Origin: Paenibacillus radicis (ex Xue et al. 2023) | Lineage (GTDB): Bacteria; Bacillota; Bacilli; Paenibacillales; NBRC-103111 | Assembly: GCF_024722015.1 (NCBI RefSeq) | Contig: NZ_JANQBD010000003.1 | Span: forward strand, 186,001 to 250,000 | Direction of reading: 5' to 3' | Length of the DNA: 64,000 nucleotides | Part shown: piece by piece, positions 16,516 to 24,321 of the stretch | How positions within the stretch are numbered: position 1 is the stretch's first letter | How the letters are laid out: each line of letters opens with the position of its first letter | Translations under genes and position numbers: made by a program | The notes under the pieces: model-generated | The model's input: the letters and a program-made list of their open reading frames with translations, nothing else | Databases searched by the model: none | Told to the model about the DNA's origin: nothing

Positions 16516-16558
16516 AACAACGGATGATCCTCCATTTGAGACTCATCCGTTGTTTAAT
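16516..16558 (+). terminator. Terminator after the PAS protein gene
   Basis: AACAACGGATGA pairs with TCATCCGTTGTT, followed by TTAAT. Confidence 0.8.
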
Positions 16559-16870
16559 CAGAAACTATTTATTGCTTTATTACTTGAAAGGTAGTATACT
16601 GAATAAATTGTATCAAAATCAAGCAACCCCTCCATCAAATTTCCTCGGTTCGCTTTTTTGTACTACCACCCATAAAAATCACTAAAATTCCAACAACCCT
16701 AAGAGTTTTATAATCGTGTTACTGATCCACACTGGCGCGGTCTAGGAGCCGCAAGGATGAAAGAGAGGTAGGGCTTTCGTTGTTTTAGTACTCAGTCAGT
16801 GTTTTTTATGAAAAGGCAGTTATAGCAATGAGCTAATTGATACAATTTCAGATTCTGGATAGAGCCCAGT
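16559..16870. other. Gene-free stretch with a possible structured RNA
   Basis: No supported gene. Around 16690-16785 lies a locally G+C-rich block in which CAACAACCCTA can pair with TAGGG...TTG, enclosing GCGG-tctaggag-CCGC. It might be a small RNA, but no known family was recognised. Confidence 0.3.
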
Positions 16871-17809
16871 TTATTGAGCGTCTATATCAGCAATTACTTT
16901 ACGGCTTGTGGTTTCCAAAGCAGTTAATTCTTCAGAAGTTAGATGAATGTCAACAGCTTCGACATTTTCCTTCATATGATTAATGCTTTGGGAGCCTACA
17001 ATAGCTGTAGTTAGAGCATCCTGATGCAGCAGCCAGCTAATAGCAACCTGAGAGATGGCTTTATTTTTTGCTTCAGCAATATCTTTAAGCAGTACGATCA
17101 ATTCCCTAGATTTTTCCATATGCTCCGGATAGAACAACCGCCTTTTGCTCCGGAAATCATCCTCTTCCAATTGTTTACCACCCAGATGAAATGCACCCGT
17201 TAATATACCCTTTGCAATAGAGCTGTAGCTCATTATACCGATATTCTCTTGAACACAATAAGGAACGATATCTTCTTCGATAGACCGATGCAGTAAACTG
17301 TATTCAGGCTGAATAACGTCAATTTGTGCGTAGTTTGATGCTTCCTTCAACTGTTCTAACGAGAAATTAGACACTCCGATAGCACGAATTAAGCCTTCTT
17401 CCTTCAGCTTATTAAATTCACCTAAGGTTTCGGATACTGGAATCTCAAAGCTTGGCCAATGTATGTAATAAATATCAATATAGTCCGTTTTCAAACGATT
17501 CAAGCTGCTTTCTGCCGAACGACGAACATCCGCTGGTGCCAGATTTGCCCGGCTCACTTTGGTTGAAATGATAGTATCCTTGCGCTTTCCTTCCAAAGCG
17601 GCGCCGACCACTTCTTCAGAATGGCCTGCTCCATAACCCTCTGCCGTATCAAAGGTAGTAATTCCCATCTCAAAAGCAGCCTGGATCGCCTTAATATTGT
17701 TATCATCGCTTGTAAACTCCCAAGGTCCACCACCAAGCTCCCAGCAGCCAAAAGTAATCTTCGAAACCTGAATATCTGTTTTGCCCAATGCTGTTGTCTT
17801 CAAGTGCAT
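16871..17809 (-). CDS. Aldo/keto reductase
   Basis: NAD(P)H-dependent oxidoreductase with a TIM barrel; physiological substrate unknown. 312 residues. The catalytic tetrad regions are visible: TFDTAEGYGAGHSEE (Asp and Tyr), ISTKVSRANL (Lys) and IYYIHWPSFEIP (His). The cofactor-binding end is AIVGSQSINHMKENVEA. The frame stays open to 18007, but the extra N-terminus is unlike the family. The ATG at 17809, 5 nt after GAGGG, starts the family-typical LKTTALGKTDIQVSKI and is preferred. Divergent from the small membrane protein at 18037. Confidence 0.9.
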   Translation of the reverse strand: MHLKTTALGKTDIQVSKITFGCWELGGGPWEFTSDDNNIKAIQAAFEMGITTFDTAEGYGAGHSEEVVGAALEGKRKDTIISTKVSRANLAPADVRRSAESSLNRLKTDYIDIYYIHWPSFEIPVSETLGEFNKLKEEGLIRAIGVSNFSLEQLKEASNYAQIDVIQPEYSLLHRSIEEDIVPYCVQENIGIMSYSSIAKGILTGAFHLGGKQLEEDDFRSKRRLFYPEHMEKSRELIVLLKDIAEAKNKAISQVAISWLLHQDALTTAIVGSQSINHMKENVEAVDIHLTSEELTALETTSRKVIADIDAQ

Positions 17810-18036
17810 TCTCTCCCTCATATGAAAAACTTTACACGCAGAACAGCCATTATATGAATCAGCTTGCTGCGATAGTTCTATCATAACCAACTCAAGAGCA
17901 TTTTTCCAATTATAGAGACAGGTTGTCGAAAATAAATATATATTGACAAGCTTTGTAAAGTATTGACGAATGTGTGACCTCCAGTTAAAATGATTGGGTA
18001 CTACCATTTACATAATAATCCAGTGAGGTGATGTTT

Positions 18037-18339
18037 ATGAGTACTGAAATTCCTTATCAACAAGCTGCCGCTAACTATCAGAATCCTTATAGTCAACAAG
18101 CATCCGTGATGTCAGTCAAGGATTGGATTTTAACCTTTATCGTAACTGCTATTCCTGTTGTTAATATCATCATGCTATTTATTTGGGCATTTGGCGACAG
18201 CGCTAATCCGAATAAGAAAAACTATTCTAAAGCAACGTTACTCCTGGCCGCTATTCTAATTGTAATATATGCTTTGTTCTTTGTTCTTTTCGTTGTTATT
18301 CTGGGAGCCGGCCTATCCGGTATAACTTCGGAGCTTTAA
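18037..18339 (+). CDS. Small two-helix membrane protein
   Basis: A 100-residue protein with a Gln/Tyr/Asn-rich N-terminal 30 residues, then membrane helices at about 29-50 and 66-92 joined by an Asn/Lys loop (GDSANPNKKNYSKA). It resembles the widely found short membrane proteins annotated as DUF4190-like or hypothetical. The ATG at 18037 is 6 nt after GAGGTG; an upstream GTG at 18028 is in frame but overlaps that site. Followed at once by a terminator. Function unknown. Confidence 0.65.
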   Translation: MSTEIPYQQAAANYQNPYSQQASVMSVKDWILTFIVTAIPVVNIIMLFIWAFGDSANPNKKNYSKATLLLAAILIVIYALFFVLFVVILGAGLSGITSEL

Positions 18340-18354
18340 TACGATTGCGAAGAG

Positions 18355-18380
18355 AGCCTGATGGATATCAGGCTTTTTTT
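18355..18380 (+). terminator. Terminator after the small membrane protein gene
   Basis: AGCCTGAT-GGAT-ATCAGGCT followed by seven T. Confidence 0.9.
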
Positions 18381-18512
18381 GACGTTAATATGGGCTACAG
18401 CCGGGCTTGGTGTGAGGCTGTTGGTATTATTTTATTGTAAACATGTATATAAGCGCTATGTAGTGAGACATTAGTAGTTAAGTACTATAGCTGAGAAGGA
18501 GCGGGATAACAG

Positions 18513-18692
18513 ATGGAAGAACAATATCAGTCACAGCAAAATGAACTGCAATCAGACGAGAATACATTCGCTGCTGAGGGGAGATCGATAACACAAGAGC
18601 AGCTAAGCGATATGTTCTTTGCAGGTACTAGTGATGGTCTAGTACAACTGGAAAACCGTACAATTGAACTAAAACAGAACAACAATAAATAG
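18513..18692 (+). CDS. Small acidic hypothetical protein (59 residues)
   Basis: The ATG is preceded by AAGGAGCGGG at 10 nt. The predicted product starts MEEQYQSQQNELQSDENTF and ends IELKQNNNK, rich in Gln, Glu and Asn and without a membrane helix. A terminator lies 40 bp after the stop. The ribosome binding site plus terminator support a real gene. No family recognised. Confidence 0.6.
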   Translation: MEEQYQSQQNELQSDENTFAAEGRSITQEQLSDMFFAGTSDGLVQLENRTIELKQNNNK

Positions 18693-18730
18693 AAAAAAAC
18701 GTTTTCCATACATTAAACCATTCAATGAAC

Positions 18731-18770
18731 AACAAGAGCTCACGGGATCATCCAGTAAGCTCTTGTTTGT
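18731..18770. terminator. Terminator between the 59-residue ORF and the YitT-like gene
   Basis: AACAAGAGCT and AGCTCTTGTT arms around a 17-nt loop; could serve both converging genes. Confidence 0.7.
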
Positions 18771-18845
18771 TTAACTTGTGCTTCCTTAGTCCGCTAATTT
18801 CCAGCATTCTGACTTATTCCCGCTACTAATCGCATATTCACTGCT

Positions 18846-19424
18846 TTATTTCATGGTACAAATACTGGTTGCAATTCCTCCAGCTGTAACGGTAAGGATG
18901 GATAAAATAAACGTTTCCATGGACAAGAGAATTCCACCCAGACTTATTATTATAGCATCGGATACAAATATAATAATGCCTACATTCATGAATGAGCGCA
19001 TGGACATAATTTGTGCCAATAAATCGGTACCTCCTGTGCTTACTTCATATCGCAACATGATTCCGATTCCAGCACCCAATAGAAACCCGCCCAGCACAGA
19101 GCTGGTAAAGGGAGTCAATTCAACATAATAGAGAAAATAATATTGAAATGGATCCAAAAGGTCAATTAAAAATGAAGAAACAACCATACCATACATACTG
19201 CTGTAGAACAGCTTGCGAGATTGAAACCACGTTAAGGTGAGGATCGGAATGCTCGTAATAATAATTAAAGTTCCGACTTTAATTTTAAATAAATAATTAA
19301 TAATAAGAGCAATTCCTATAAGACCGCCGTCCAGCACCTTAAAGGGAACTAGAAAAAAATCTATCCCGCAAGCAATTAATAAACTTCCAATAAGAATGAC
19401 AATTATTTTTCGAGCAGAAAGCAT
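18846..19424 (-). CDS. YitT family membrane protein (short form)
   Basis: A 192-residue integral membrane protein with five or six predicted helices and the family features GSLLIACGIDFFLVPFKVLDGG near the N-terminus and YEVSTGGTDLLAQIM in the middle. It lacks the C-terminal cytosolic DUF2179 domain of full-length YitT proteins (about 280 residues), ending right after the last helix with SICTMK. The short form also exists as a stand-alone family, so this need not be a truncation. Transport function suspected, not known. Confidence 0.78.
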   Translation of the reverse strand: MLSARKIIVILIGSLLIACGIDFFLVPFKVLDGGLIGIALIINYLFKIKVGTLIIITSIPILTLTWFQSRKLFYSSMYGMVVSSFLIDLLDPFQYYFLYYVELTPFTSSVLGGFLLGAGIGIMLRYEVSTGGTDLLAQIMSMRSFMNVGIIIFVSDAIIISLGGILLSMETFILSILTVTAGGIATSICTMK

Positions 19425-19522
19425 ATAAATCAGCCCCTAACAAATGCATGTCTAATTTATATGCTTGTTCCATTAAAAACTGGCAATAAATACAAAATAT
19501 TTTGTTCCAGAATTGTTTGTTT

Positions 19523-20380
19523 TTATAGCAGATAAGGTTTTACATCTGAAATTACTTTCATTAATGTCTCTGAGCAATCCGCATACATTTGTTTAGCCTG
19601 CTTCTCTTTCGTCGATAGGCTGAACATCTCTATGTCTGCCTCGCATTTTTTTAACGTAGCTAATAATACCGCTTTTTCTTGAGGGGCGGGAACTTTAATT
19701 TTATCATCATATAAATCTACGTATAATTGTCCGTAGGAGTCAACCTGACCGAGAAACACATTTTCAAGTAGAATACCCTGCTTCTCCAATTCCGTATTAA
19801 GCCAGCCAGGATTTAATCCCAAAACGGCAAGCGGTTCTTTCATCATTACTCCATCCATTATAACTGCTTGCGGCGATTGCTCAGGTCCTACCTTCATCCC
19901 CATGTGAGCTGGAGTTATCGGTTGGTACTCTTTTTTGAGTAAAACATTAATATCTCCACTGGATTCCATAATAGCAAATTCGACATCAGCAGCTCTAAAT
20001 ATATTCTTTTTCCGAAGCTGCTCAAGCAGTTCGTCCGTTGTTAAACGTTCTTTCTTGAGATTATCCTCCTGGATTTTGCCGTCTTTAATTAGAACTGAAG
20101 CTTTGCTGTCTATAAAATCTCTTGCTCGCTTGCTTTTTAGCTGCAATAATTCAATCCCTAAGGAAACAGCTCCCCAAACGAGCATAGACACCAGTCCCAA
20201 ATACCAGTTGGCTTCAATATCCAGAGAGATCACCGCAGCTAAGCTGCCGATCGTTATGCCCGTTATATATTCAAATAATGAAAGTTGAGAAATTTGTCGT
20301 TTCCCCAAAACCTTAGTAATCAAAAATAAAGCAACAACCGCAATCAACGTTCTTACAGCTACTTCTATCCACTCTGGCAT
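19523..20380 (-). CDS. DUF421 (YetF-type) membrane protein with a C-terminal DUF1657-like domain
   Basis: Three membrane helices in the first 90 residues with the family motif KVLGKRQISQLSLFEYITGITIG-type (positions 24-46), then the soluble YetF domain to about 225. The last 50 residues (LATLKKCEADIEMFS, then KQMYADCSETLMKVI) align by eye with the free DUF1657 protein encoded at 20612-20818. Full length 285. DUF421 and DUF1657 genes are found in spore membrane (spoVA-type) clusters in Bacilli, which suggests a sporulation or spore role; that is inference. GGGAGG before the ATG. It is divergent from the DUF1657 gene. Confidence 0.82.
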   Translation of the reverse strand: MPEWIEVAVRTLIAVVALFLITKVLGKRQISQLSLFEYITGITIGSLAAVISLDIEANWYLGLVSMLVWGAVSLGIELLQLKSKRARDFIDSKASVLIKDGKIQEDNLKKERLTTDELLEQLRKKNIFRAADVEFAIMESSGDINVLLKKEYQPITPAHMGMKVGPEQSPQAVIMDGVMMKEPLAVLGLNPGWLNTELEKQGILLENVFLGQVDSYGQLYVDLYDDKIKVPAPQEKAVLLATLKKCEADIEMFSLSTKEKQAKQMYADCSETLMKVISDVKPYLL

Positions 20381-20611
20381 TTTATATTTCCTCCCTGTTC
20401 CATATCATTTACAAAATCCTTACTTAGATTATTTGATTATGGGAGGGATTTTACAAAATTAAAATTAGGTTAATTAGCATTTATTTAACTTTTAGCACTA
20501 GCTCCATGAGGCTGCATTATTTTCAACGGATTAGGTTAGATTATATGGAGTCACTAATTAATAAAACAGCGTAGTGAACTATTTTACGAAAACAGAGAGG
20601 TGGAATTAAAG

Positions 20612-20818
20612 ATGACGGTATCGGCACAGGTTAAAACTTGCCTTGCTTCATTAAAGAGCGCTCAAGCTAGCTTAGAATCGTTTGCATTAAACACTCAAAA
20701 TCAAGAGGCCAAGAACATGTTTACCACTGCATCACAATCGACTATGCAAATCATTCAAGATGTTCAATCCCGTGTACAACAGCTGGAAAATGAGGAGCCG
20801 CAATATAAAGGGTTCTAG
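20612..20818 (+). CDS. DUF1657 protein
   Basis: A 68-residue helical protein: MTVSAQVKTCLASLKSAQAS, then FALNTQNQEAKNMFTTASQS. The ATG at 20612 is 8 nt after AGAGGTGG. DUF1657 members are small spore-associated proteins often encoded beside SpoVA or YetF homologues. Here the neighbouring divergent DUF421 protein carries a related domain as a fusion. A terminator follows 14 bp after the stop. Biochemical function unknown. Confidence 0.82.
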   Translation: MTVSAQVKTCLASLKSAQASLESFALNTQNQEAKNMFTTASQSTMQIIQDVQSRVQQLENEEPQYKGF

Positions 20819-20832
20819 ATCGGTTCATCGTA

Positions 20833-20864
20833 AAAAAGCCATGCTGAACAAGCATGGCTTTTTA
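20833..20864 (+). terminator. Terminator of the DUF1657 gene
   Basis: AAAAAGCCATGCT-GAACA-AGCATGGCTTTTT, strong stem with T run. Confidence 0.9.
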
Positions 20865-20991
20865 ATATGGTAGAGATTATGAAATTTTCCCCTACTCGCG
20901 CCTTGCTTCCGTTTCCCGAACTCATCCACAGCCAGGTGTGCCGAAACCTGCATTCGATGAAACAGCTCCTCACGCTTGGCTTTAAACGAGA

Positions 20992-21846
20992 CTAGAGTTC
21001 CTGCAACCGCCGATGTACAGCAAATGCGCGCAGGATACGCATTATGTTTAGTAAGAGGTTGTGGTAATCTCGTTTAACTAGTTGAATCTCAGGACAAAGT
21101 ATTTCAACGCTGGTGTAAAGCTTATTCAACAGTCGGTTCCACTTTTCCACTTCTGCCCTCGTTAGCTGATCGGCACCCAAGCAATGCAGTATTGATTCAC
21201 TAATATCAGGCAAGCCACATAACGCACTAGTTTGCGTAATTTCCATCAACCCTTTTCGTGCAGCGCTAGGAGGACGCAAATCTATAGAATCAAGCAAGCC
21301 AACTGTTGGGCCAACAACCGTTCTTACAAAGTCGAATCCATGATGATTATCTTTGTTTTTCCTGCAATATTCGGGGTCTAACCAGCAGTTCGCACGTTCC
21401 TTCAAATCCCTTACAGATCGTTCAATCGCTTCTCTTACCCAATGGATATTCCTCAGCAGCCTTTCCGTTTGTTGTTGAGGAACAGAGAATCTGCCTTCTT
21501 TCTCCCATAAAATGTGAGCCCGGTTTAAAGAGACAATAACCGAAAGACGCATAGTCTCGGGTCGCAACAGATCTCCCCAGAAATAATGGGCCATCTCTAT
21601 CGTAACTCCCGCTTCCTGAAAGATACTATGCTGGTTCAATCTAGAATCATGAATTCTATCGTTTTTGGAGCCATGCCAATTAATATCAATGTCCGAGTGG
21701 GGTAATTGAGTGTCCGGATTCCATATGGAACCCGTTAAGATTAATCCGTCGATGCCGGGATGAAGCGAAATTATATTTTGAACCAAGTTCTCGACAAGCC
21801 GCGCCCGGTCAGGCGGTAAAGGCCCTGTATGGATTAATTCAGCCAT
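20992..21846 (-). CDS. Nucleotidyltransferase-domain protein
   Basis: A 284-residue protein whose first 100 residues have the pol-beta nucleotidyltransferase pattern: GLILTGSIWNPDTQLPHSDIDINWHG gives the G-S and D-x-D metal site (Asp near 52 and 54). The rest is helical, as in aminoglycoside-type nucleotidyltransferases, but no specific substrate can be assigned. GGGGAG 10 nt before the ATG. A 17-bp element at 21975-21991 upstream matches one upstream of the marR-like gene at 16 of 17 positions, suggesting common control. Confidence 0.75.
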   Translation of the reverse strand: MAELIHTGPLPPDRARLVENLVQNIISLHPGIDGLILTGSIWNPDTQLPHSDIDINWHGSKNDRIHDSRLNQHSIFQEAGVTIEMAHYFWGDLLRPETMRLSVIVSLNRAHILWEKEGRFSVPQQQTERLLRNIHWVREAIERSVRDLKERANCWLDPEYCRKNKDNHHGFDFVRTVVGPTVGLLDSIDLRPPSAARKGLMEITQTSALCGLPDISESILHCLGADQLTRAEVEKWNRLLNKLYTSVEILCPEIQLVKRDYHNLLLNIMRILRAFAVHRRLQEL

Positions 21847-22375
21847 TCGATAGACTCCCCTTTTCTAACCGATTTCGTGAACATTATGGAAGATGCACTC
21901 TTTGGCGATTAGTTCCACATAATATGTATGTTAGCAAAATCCATATCGACCTACTCATAATTCATCGTTGTTTATTAGAATTCTAATTATAGTACAAACT
22001 TAATCAGCGCTTTACTCCCCTCCGATCAATCATCAGCCTATAGAAAATCCTGCAAATCTACATTTATTTCCTACCACATTTATTTTTATAGTGAAAAAAC
22101 CTGCGATAACGCAGTTATTTTCTGGAAAAACGGTCTAGTTTCGCTAATAATGATAAAAGAGATGCACATTTGCATGAATTCAAGGAAACTGCAGATAAAT
22201 CGGTCAAAAGCTGTATAAATGCAGGTTTTGGCGGGCTCAAGACTTCTAAGCGTGTCTTGCACGCAGTCATTTACCTTCTTAAGAAATCGCCAAGATTTGA
22301 GCTGGGTTACTAAGCAGGAATCGACATCGTCAATCGCTGATTTCGGTTTTGATCTCTATTTATAGTACGAAAGTT
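21847..22375. repeat. Intergenic region with CCTGC-type repeats
   Basis: No gene is supported. Between 22040 and 22235 there are related units such as CCTGCAAATCTACATTTATTTC-like and CCTGCGATAACGCAGTTATT blocks, plus an outer inverted pair (AAAAACCTGC near 22092 with GCAGGTTTT near 22222). This looks like an interspersed, hairpin-forming non-coding repeat. The putative MarR operator at 21975 is also here. Confidence 0.5.
21975..21991. promoter_or_regulatory. Putative MarR-type operator upstream of the nucleotidyltransferase gene
   Basis: TTAGAATTCTAATTATA, containing the perfect palindrome TTAGAATTCTAA; 16 of 17 bases match 22843-22859. Confidence 0.5.
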
Positions 22376-22819
22376 TTACTCCGTGTTATGCTTAATCTGT
22401 TTTAGATGCTCGGACAACTTGTTTAGCAGTGTGCCTAATTGTCGTTTCTCTTCCTCTGAAAAACAAGACAGCGGATCAAACTCCTCCCCCGATTGAAAGG
22501 CTTGCTTCAAGGATGCTTGCTTCTTAAGACCCTCCTCAGTAATCGCAATATTGACCATTTTTCTATTACTCGGATCTTTGCTCCTTTTAACCCAGCGCTG
22601 CCGCTCCATATTGTTAATAATGACGGTTGCGGTTGGGCGGTCACAGTAAAACATATCGGCAATTTGCGAGGGGTTTAAAGACGTTTTCTCAACTAATTTT
22701 CGGAGAACATACTGCTGCTTTAATGTGATCTGATGAGGTACTACCTGCTTTTGTAAATATCTCTGCCAAGTTAGGAAAATGACGCCTATTCGAGACATTA
22801 TTGGAGATTTATCCGGCAT
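22376..22819 (-). CDS. MarR family transcriptional regulator
   Basis: A 147-residue winged-helix repressor: recognition region TSLNPSQIADMFYCDRPTAT followed by VIINNMERQRWVKRSKDPSN, the usual MarR wing with Asp-x-Arg pattern, then NIAITEEGLK. AAGGAG lies 11 nt before the ATG. The putative autoregulatory site TTAGTATTCTAATTATA (22843-22859) overlaps the promoter and recurs upstream of the nucleotidyltransferase gene on the same strand about 870 bp downstream. Ligand unknown. Confidence 0.88.
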   Translation of the reverse strand: MPDKSPIMSRIGVIFLTWQRYLQKQVVPHQITLKQQYVLRKLVEKTSLNPSQIADMFYCDRPTATVIINNMERQRWVKRSKDPSNRKMVNIAITEEGLKKQASLKQAFQSGEEFDPLSCFSEEEKRQLGTLLNKLSEHLKQIKHNTE

Positions 22820-22842
22820 TTCGATTTGACTCCTTATAATAG

Positions 22843-22859
22843 TTAGTATTCTAATTATA
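22843..22859. promoter_or_regulatory. Putative MarR-type autoregulatory operator
   Basis: TTAGTATTCTAATTATA, 24 bp upstream of the marR-like start; one mismatch to 21975-21991. Confidence 0.5.
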
Positions 22860-22943
22860 ATAGATTATAACTCCTTCATGGTGGACAAGACATAGAAAAG
22901 CTAATTAAATGGCTAATCCAGTCAAATAATTGACCTAAAAGAA

Positions 22944-22967
22944 AAAAGCCTTGATATAAGGCTTCTT
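22944..22967 (-). terminator. Original downstream terminator of tRNA-Leu, now separated by the island
   Basis: AAGCCTTATATCAAGGCTT followed by TTTTC on the minus strand, 7 bp beyond the displaced tRNA 3' end. Confidence 0.7.
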
Positions 22968-22973
22968 ACTTGG

Positions 22974-23023
22974 TATGCGGTCGGCGGGATTTGAACCCGC
23001 ACGTCCATGGGACACCACCCCCT
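22974..23023. repeat. Island attachment site, distal copy (3' part of tRNA-Leu)
   Basis: A 50-bp sequence identical to 32356-32405, comprising the anticodon-loop edge, variable arm, T arm and acceptor 3' strand of tRNA-Leu(GAG), with no 5' half next to it. It is the displaced tRNA end left by site-specific integration. From 23024 to 23349 there is no gene, only the arm-like repeat at 23141. Confidence 0.9.
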
Positions 23024-23140
23024 TAATGTAGGGATAGCACTTCCTCATGTATCCGCAAATGTCCGAAAGCCTACTCCTATAAGGCTTTTGGACGTTTCCC
23101 CTTATGTTTTCTCTGATTTCCGAGTATATTTTATGGATGC

Positions 23141-23160
23141 TACCACAGTGCTATCACGAA
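23141..23160 (+). repeat. Putative integrase arm site, distal end
   Basis: TACCACAGTGCTATCACGAA; 18 of 20 bases match 32237-32256 in the same orientation, about 118 bp inside the att repeat. Confidence 0.5.
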
Positions 23161-23349
23161 AGTAAGAAGATAACGCCACATAGGCTTCTACCGGTGTAGT
23201 CACAGTTTTGATGTCACCCGAGCAGCGCCACATAACCGAATTACAACTAAGGTACAATCTCTTGGTAATAAATTGGCATCCTCGCTATGGTTAATGATTA
23301 AAATAATTTGCATATGCTATCGACTGTCTGCTGGAAGACAACTTGGTAA

Positions 23350-24321
23350 TTACCCAGCTGCTGTTTCGTTAAGGGTATCCTTAGCTAAACTAGCGTAACA
23401 CATTTTTGTTAATTCCGATTGTAAGTAATCATCATTTAGCAGCTTAGCAAATAAATGCTTTGATTGTTTTGTATCCAGTAGTATTCTGCTTTTATCTGAA
23501 TTATACTTAAACTTCCCCTTGAGACCTAAATATGTGTCAGTAAAAGCAATGACATCAGCGGTTGGAATCCTATTGAGTACTGGAGAAGAGCTTAAAACCT
23601 TAGTTAATTTCCGAGAAAAAGATATATCCTCGATCAGTTCGTATAGAACATCTGTATTTTCGAGTAAGCAGGCCTGCTCAATTGCAACAATGCACTCTTC
23701 AGCTTTCTTTTTAATTACATCGTGGAAACCAAAGAATTTTTCTAATATATTAAGGTCTTTAATGAGTAGCGTATCATCAATCTTCATAAACTCAAAATTT
23801 GTATTTATTCGTACAACATCTTCTTGAGCACTTATAAAACGCCGATGATCACCAATAAGTCCAAAAAAATAAATATTATCTTTTTTGATTAAACTTACTG
23901 GATAGTGCTTTTTGTAAAGCAAAAGATTATGTCCATTATTTGAAATCAAGACAACGACTCCACAAATTTGCTTTAAGTTATCAGTTCTAATATCAAATGC
24001 AGGAATATCTTCATCAGCTAAAATATCATTTATTAATTCAAGTTCATGAGGAACTTCATCTAAATCGTACTCATAGATGACATTGGTTCGGTCATCCGCA
24101 TTAGATATACTAATCATATCTAGATTCGGGTCATTAATAATGTCTGTCTGAATTTTATTAATAAACTCTTGTGTTAATTCTTGTTGTGTGTTTTCTTCAA
24201 CATCAATTAATCTAAGCACAGTACCTTCTTCTTGCTTAAGAATAAAATAAAGTTCCGCAGTAACCTGATCAGCATTAATTAATGTTTCATTCAGTACAGT
24301 ACTGAGTTCACCTTTATTCAT
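23350..24321 (-). CDS. kwaB: Kiwa anti-phage protein KwaB (DUF4868)
   Basis: A 323-residue soluble protein recognised as KwaB by its DUF4868 features: an acidic first half (AELYFILKQEEGTVLRLIDV), then DNLKQICGVVVLIS, FKMIDDTLLIKDL-like (here FEFMKIDDTLLIKDLNILEK) and a helical C-terminal part (LKGKFKYNSDKSRILLDTKQ). In the known Kiwa system KwaB is the cytosolic, DNA-associated partner of the membrane protein KwaA, and together they block phage DNA processes. Its ATG overlaps the kwaA stop by 4 nt (ATGA), so translation is coupled. The assignment rests on pattern and neighbour; I am fairly sure. Confidence 0.82.
   Translation of the reverse strand: MNKGELSTVLNETLINADQVTAELYFILKQEEGTVLRLIDVEENTQQELTQEFINKIQTDIINDPNLDMISISNADDRTNVIYEYDLDEVPHELELINDILADEDIPAFDIRTDNLKQICGVVVLISNNGHNLLLYKKHYPVSLIKKDNIYFFGLIGDHRRFISAQEDVVRINTNFEFMKIDDTLLIKDLNILEKFFGFHDVIKKKAEECIVAIEQACLLENTDVLYELIEDISFSRKLTKVLSSSPVLNRIPTADVIAFTDTYLGLKGKFKYNSDKSRILLDTKQSKHLFAKLLNDDYLQSELTKMCYASLAKDTLNETAAG

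Noticed and set aside
17810..18007. N-terminal extension of the aldo/keto reductase
   Set aside because: The family start lies at 17809 with a ribosome binding site; the extension holds the divergent promoter region.
20870..20991. Coding-like minus-strand frame after the nucleotidyltransferase gene (REELFHRMQVSAHLAVDEFG)
   Set aside because: About 40 codons with no start signal and no family recognised; at most a gene remnant, too weak to annotate.
22974..23023. A second tRNA-Leu gene
   Set aside because: Only the 3' part is present; no 5' acceptor or D arm follows, so it is an attachment-site remnant, not a gene.
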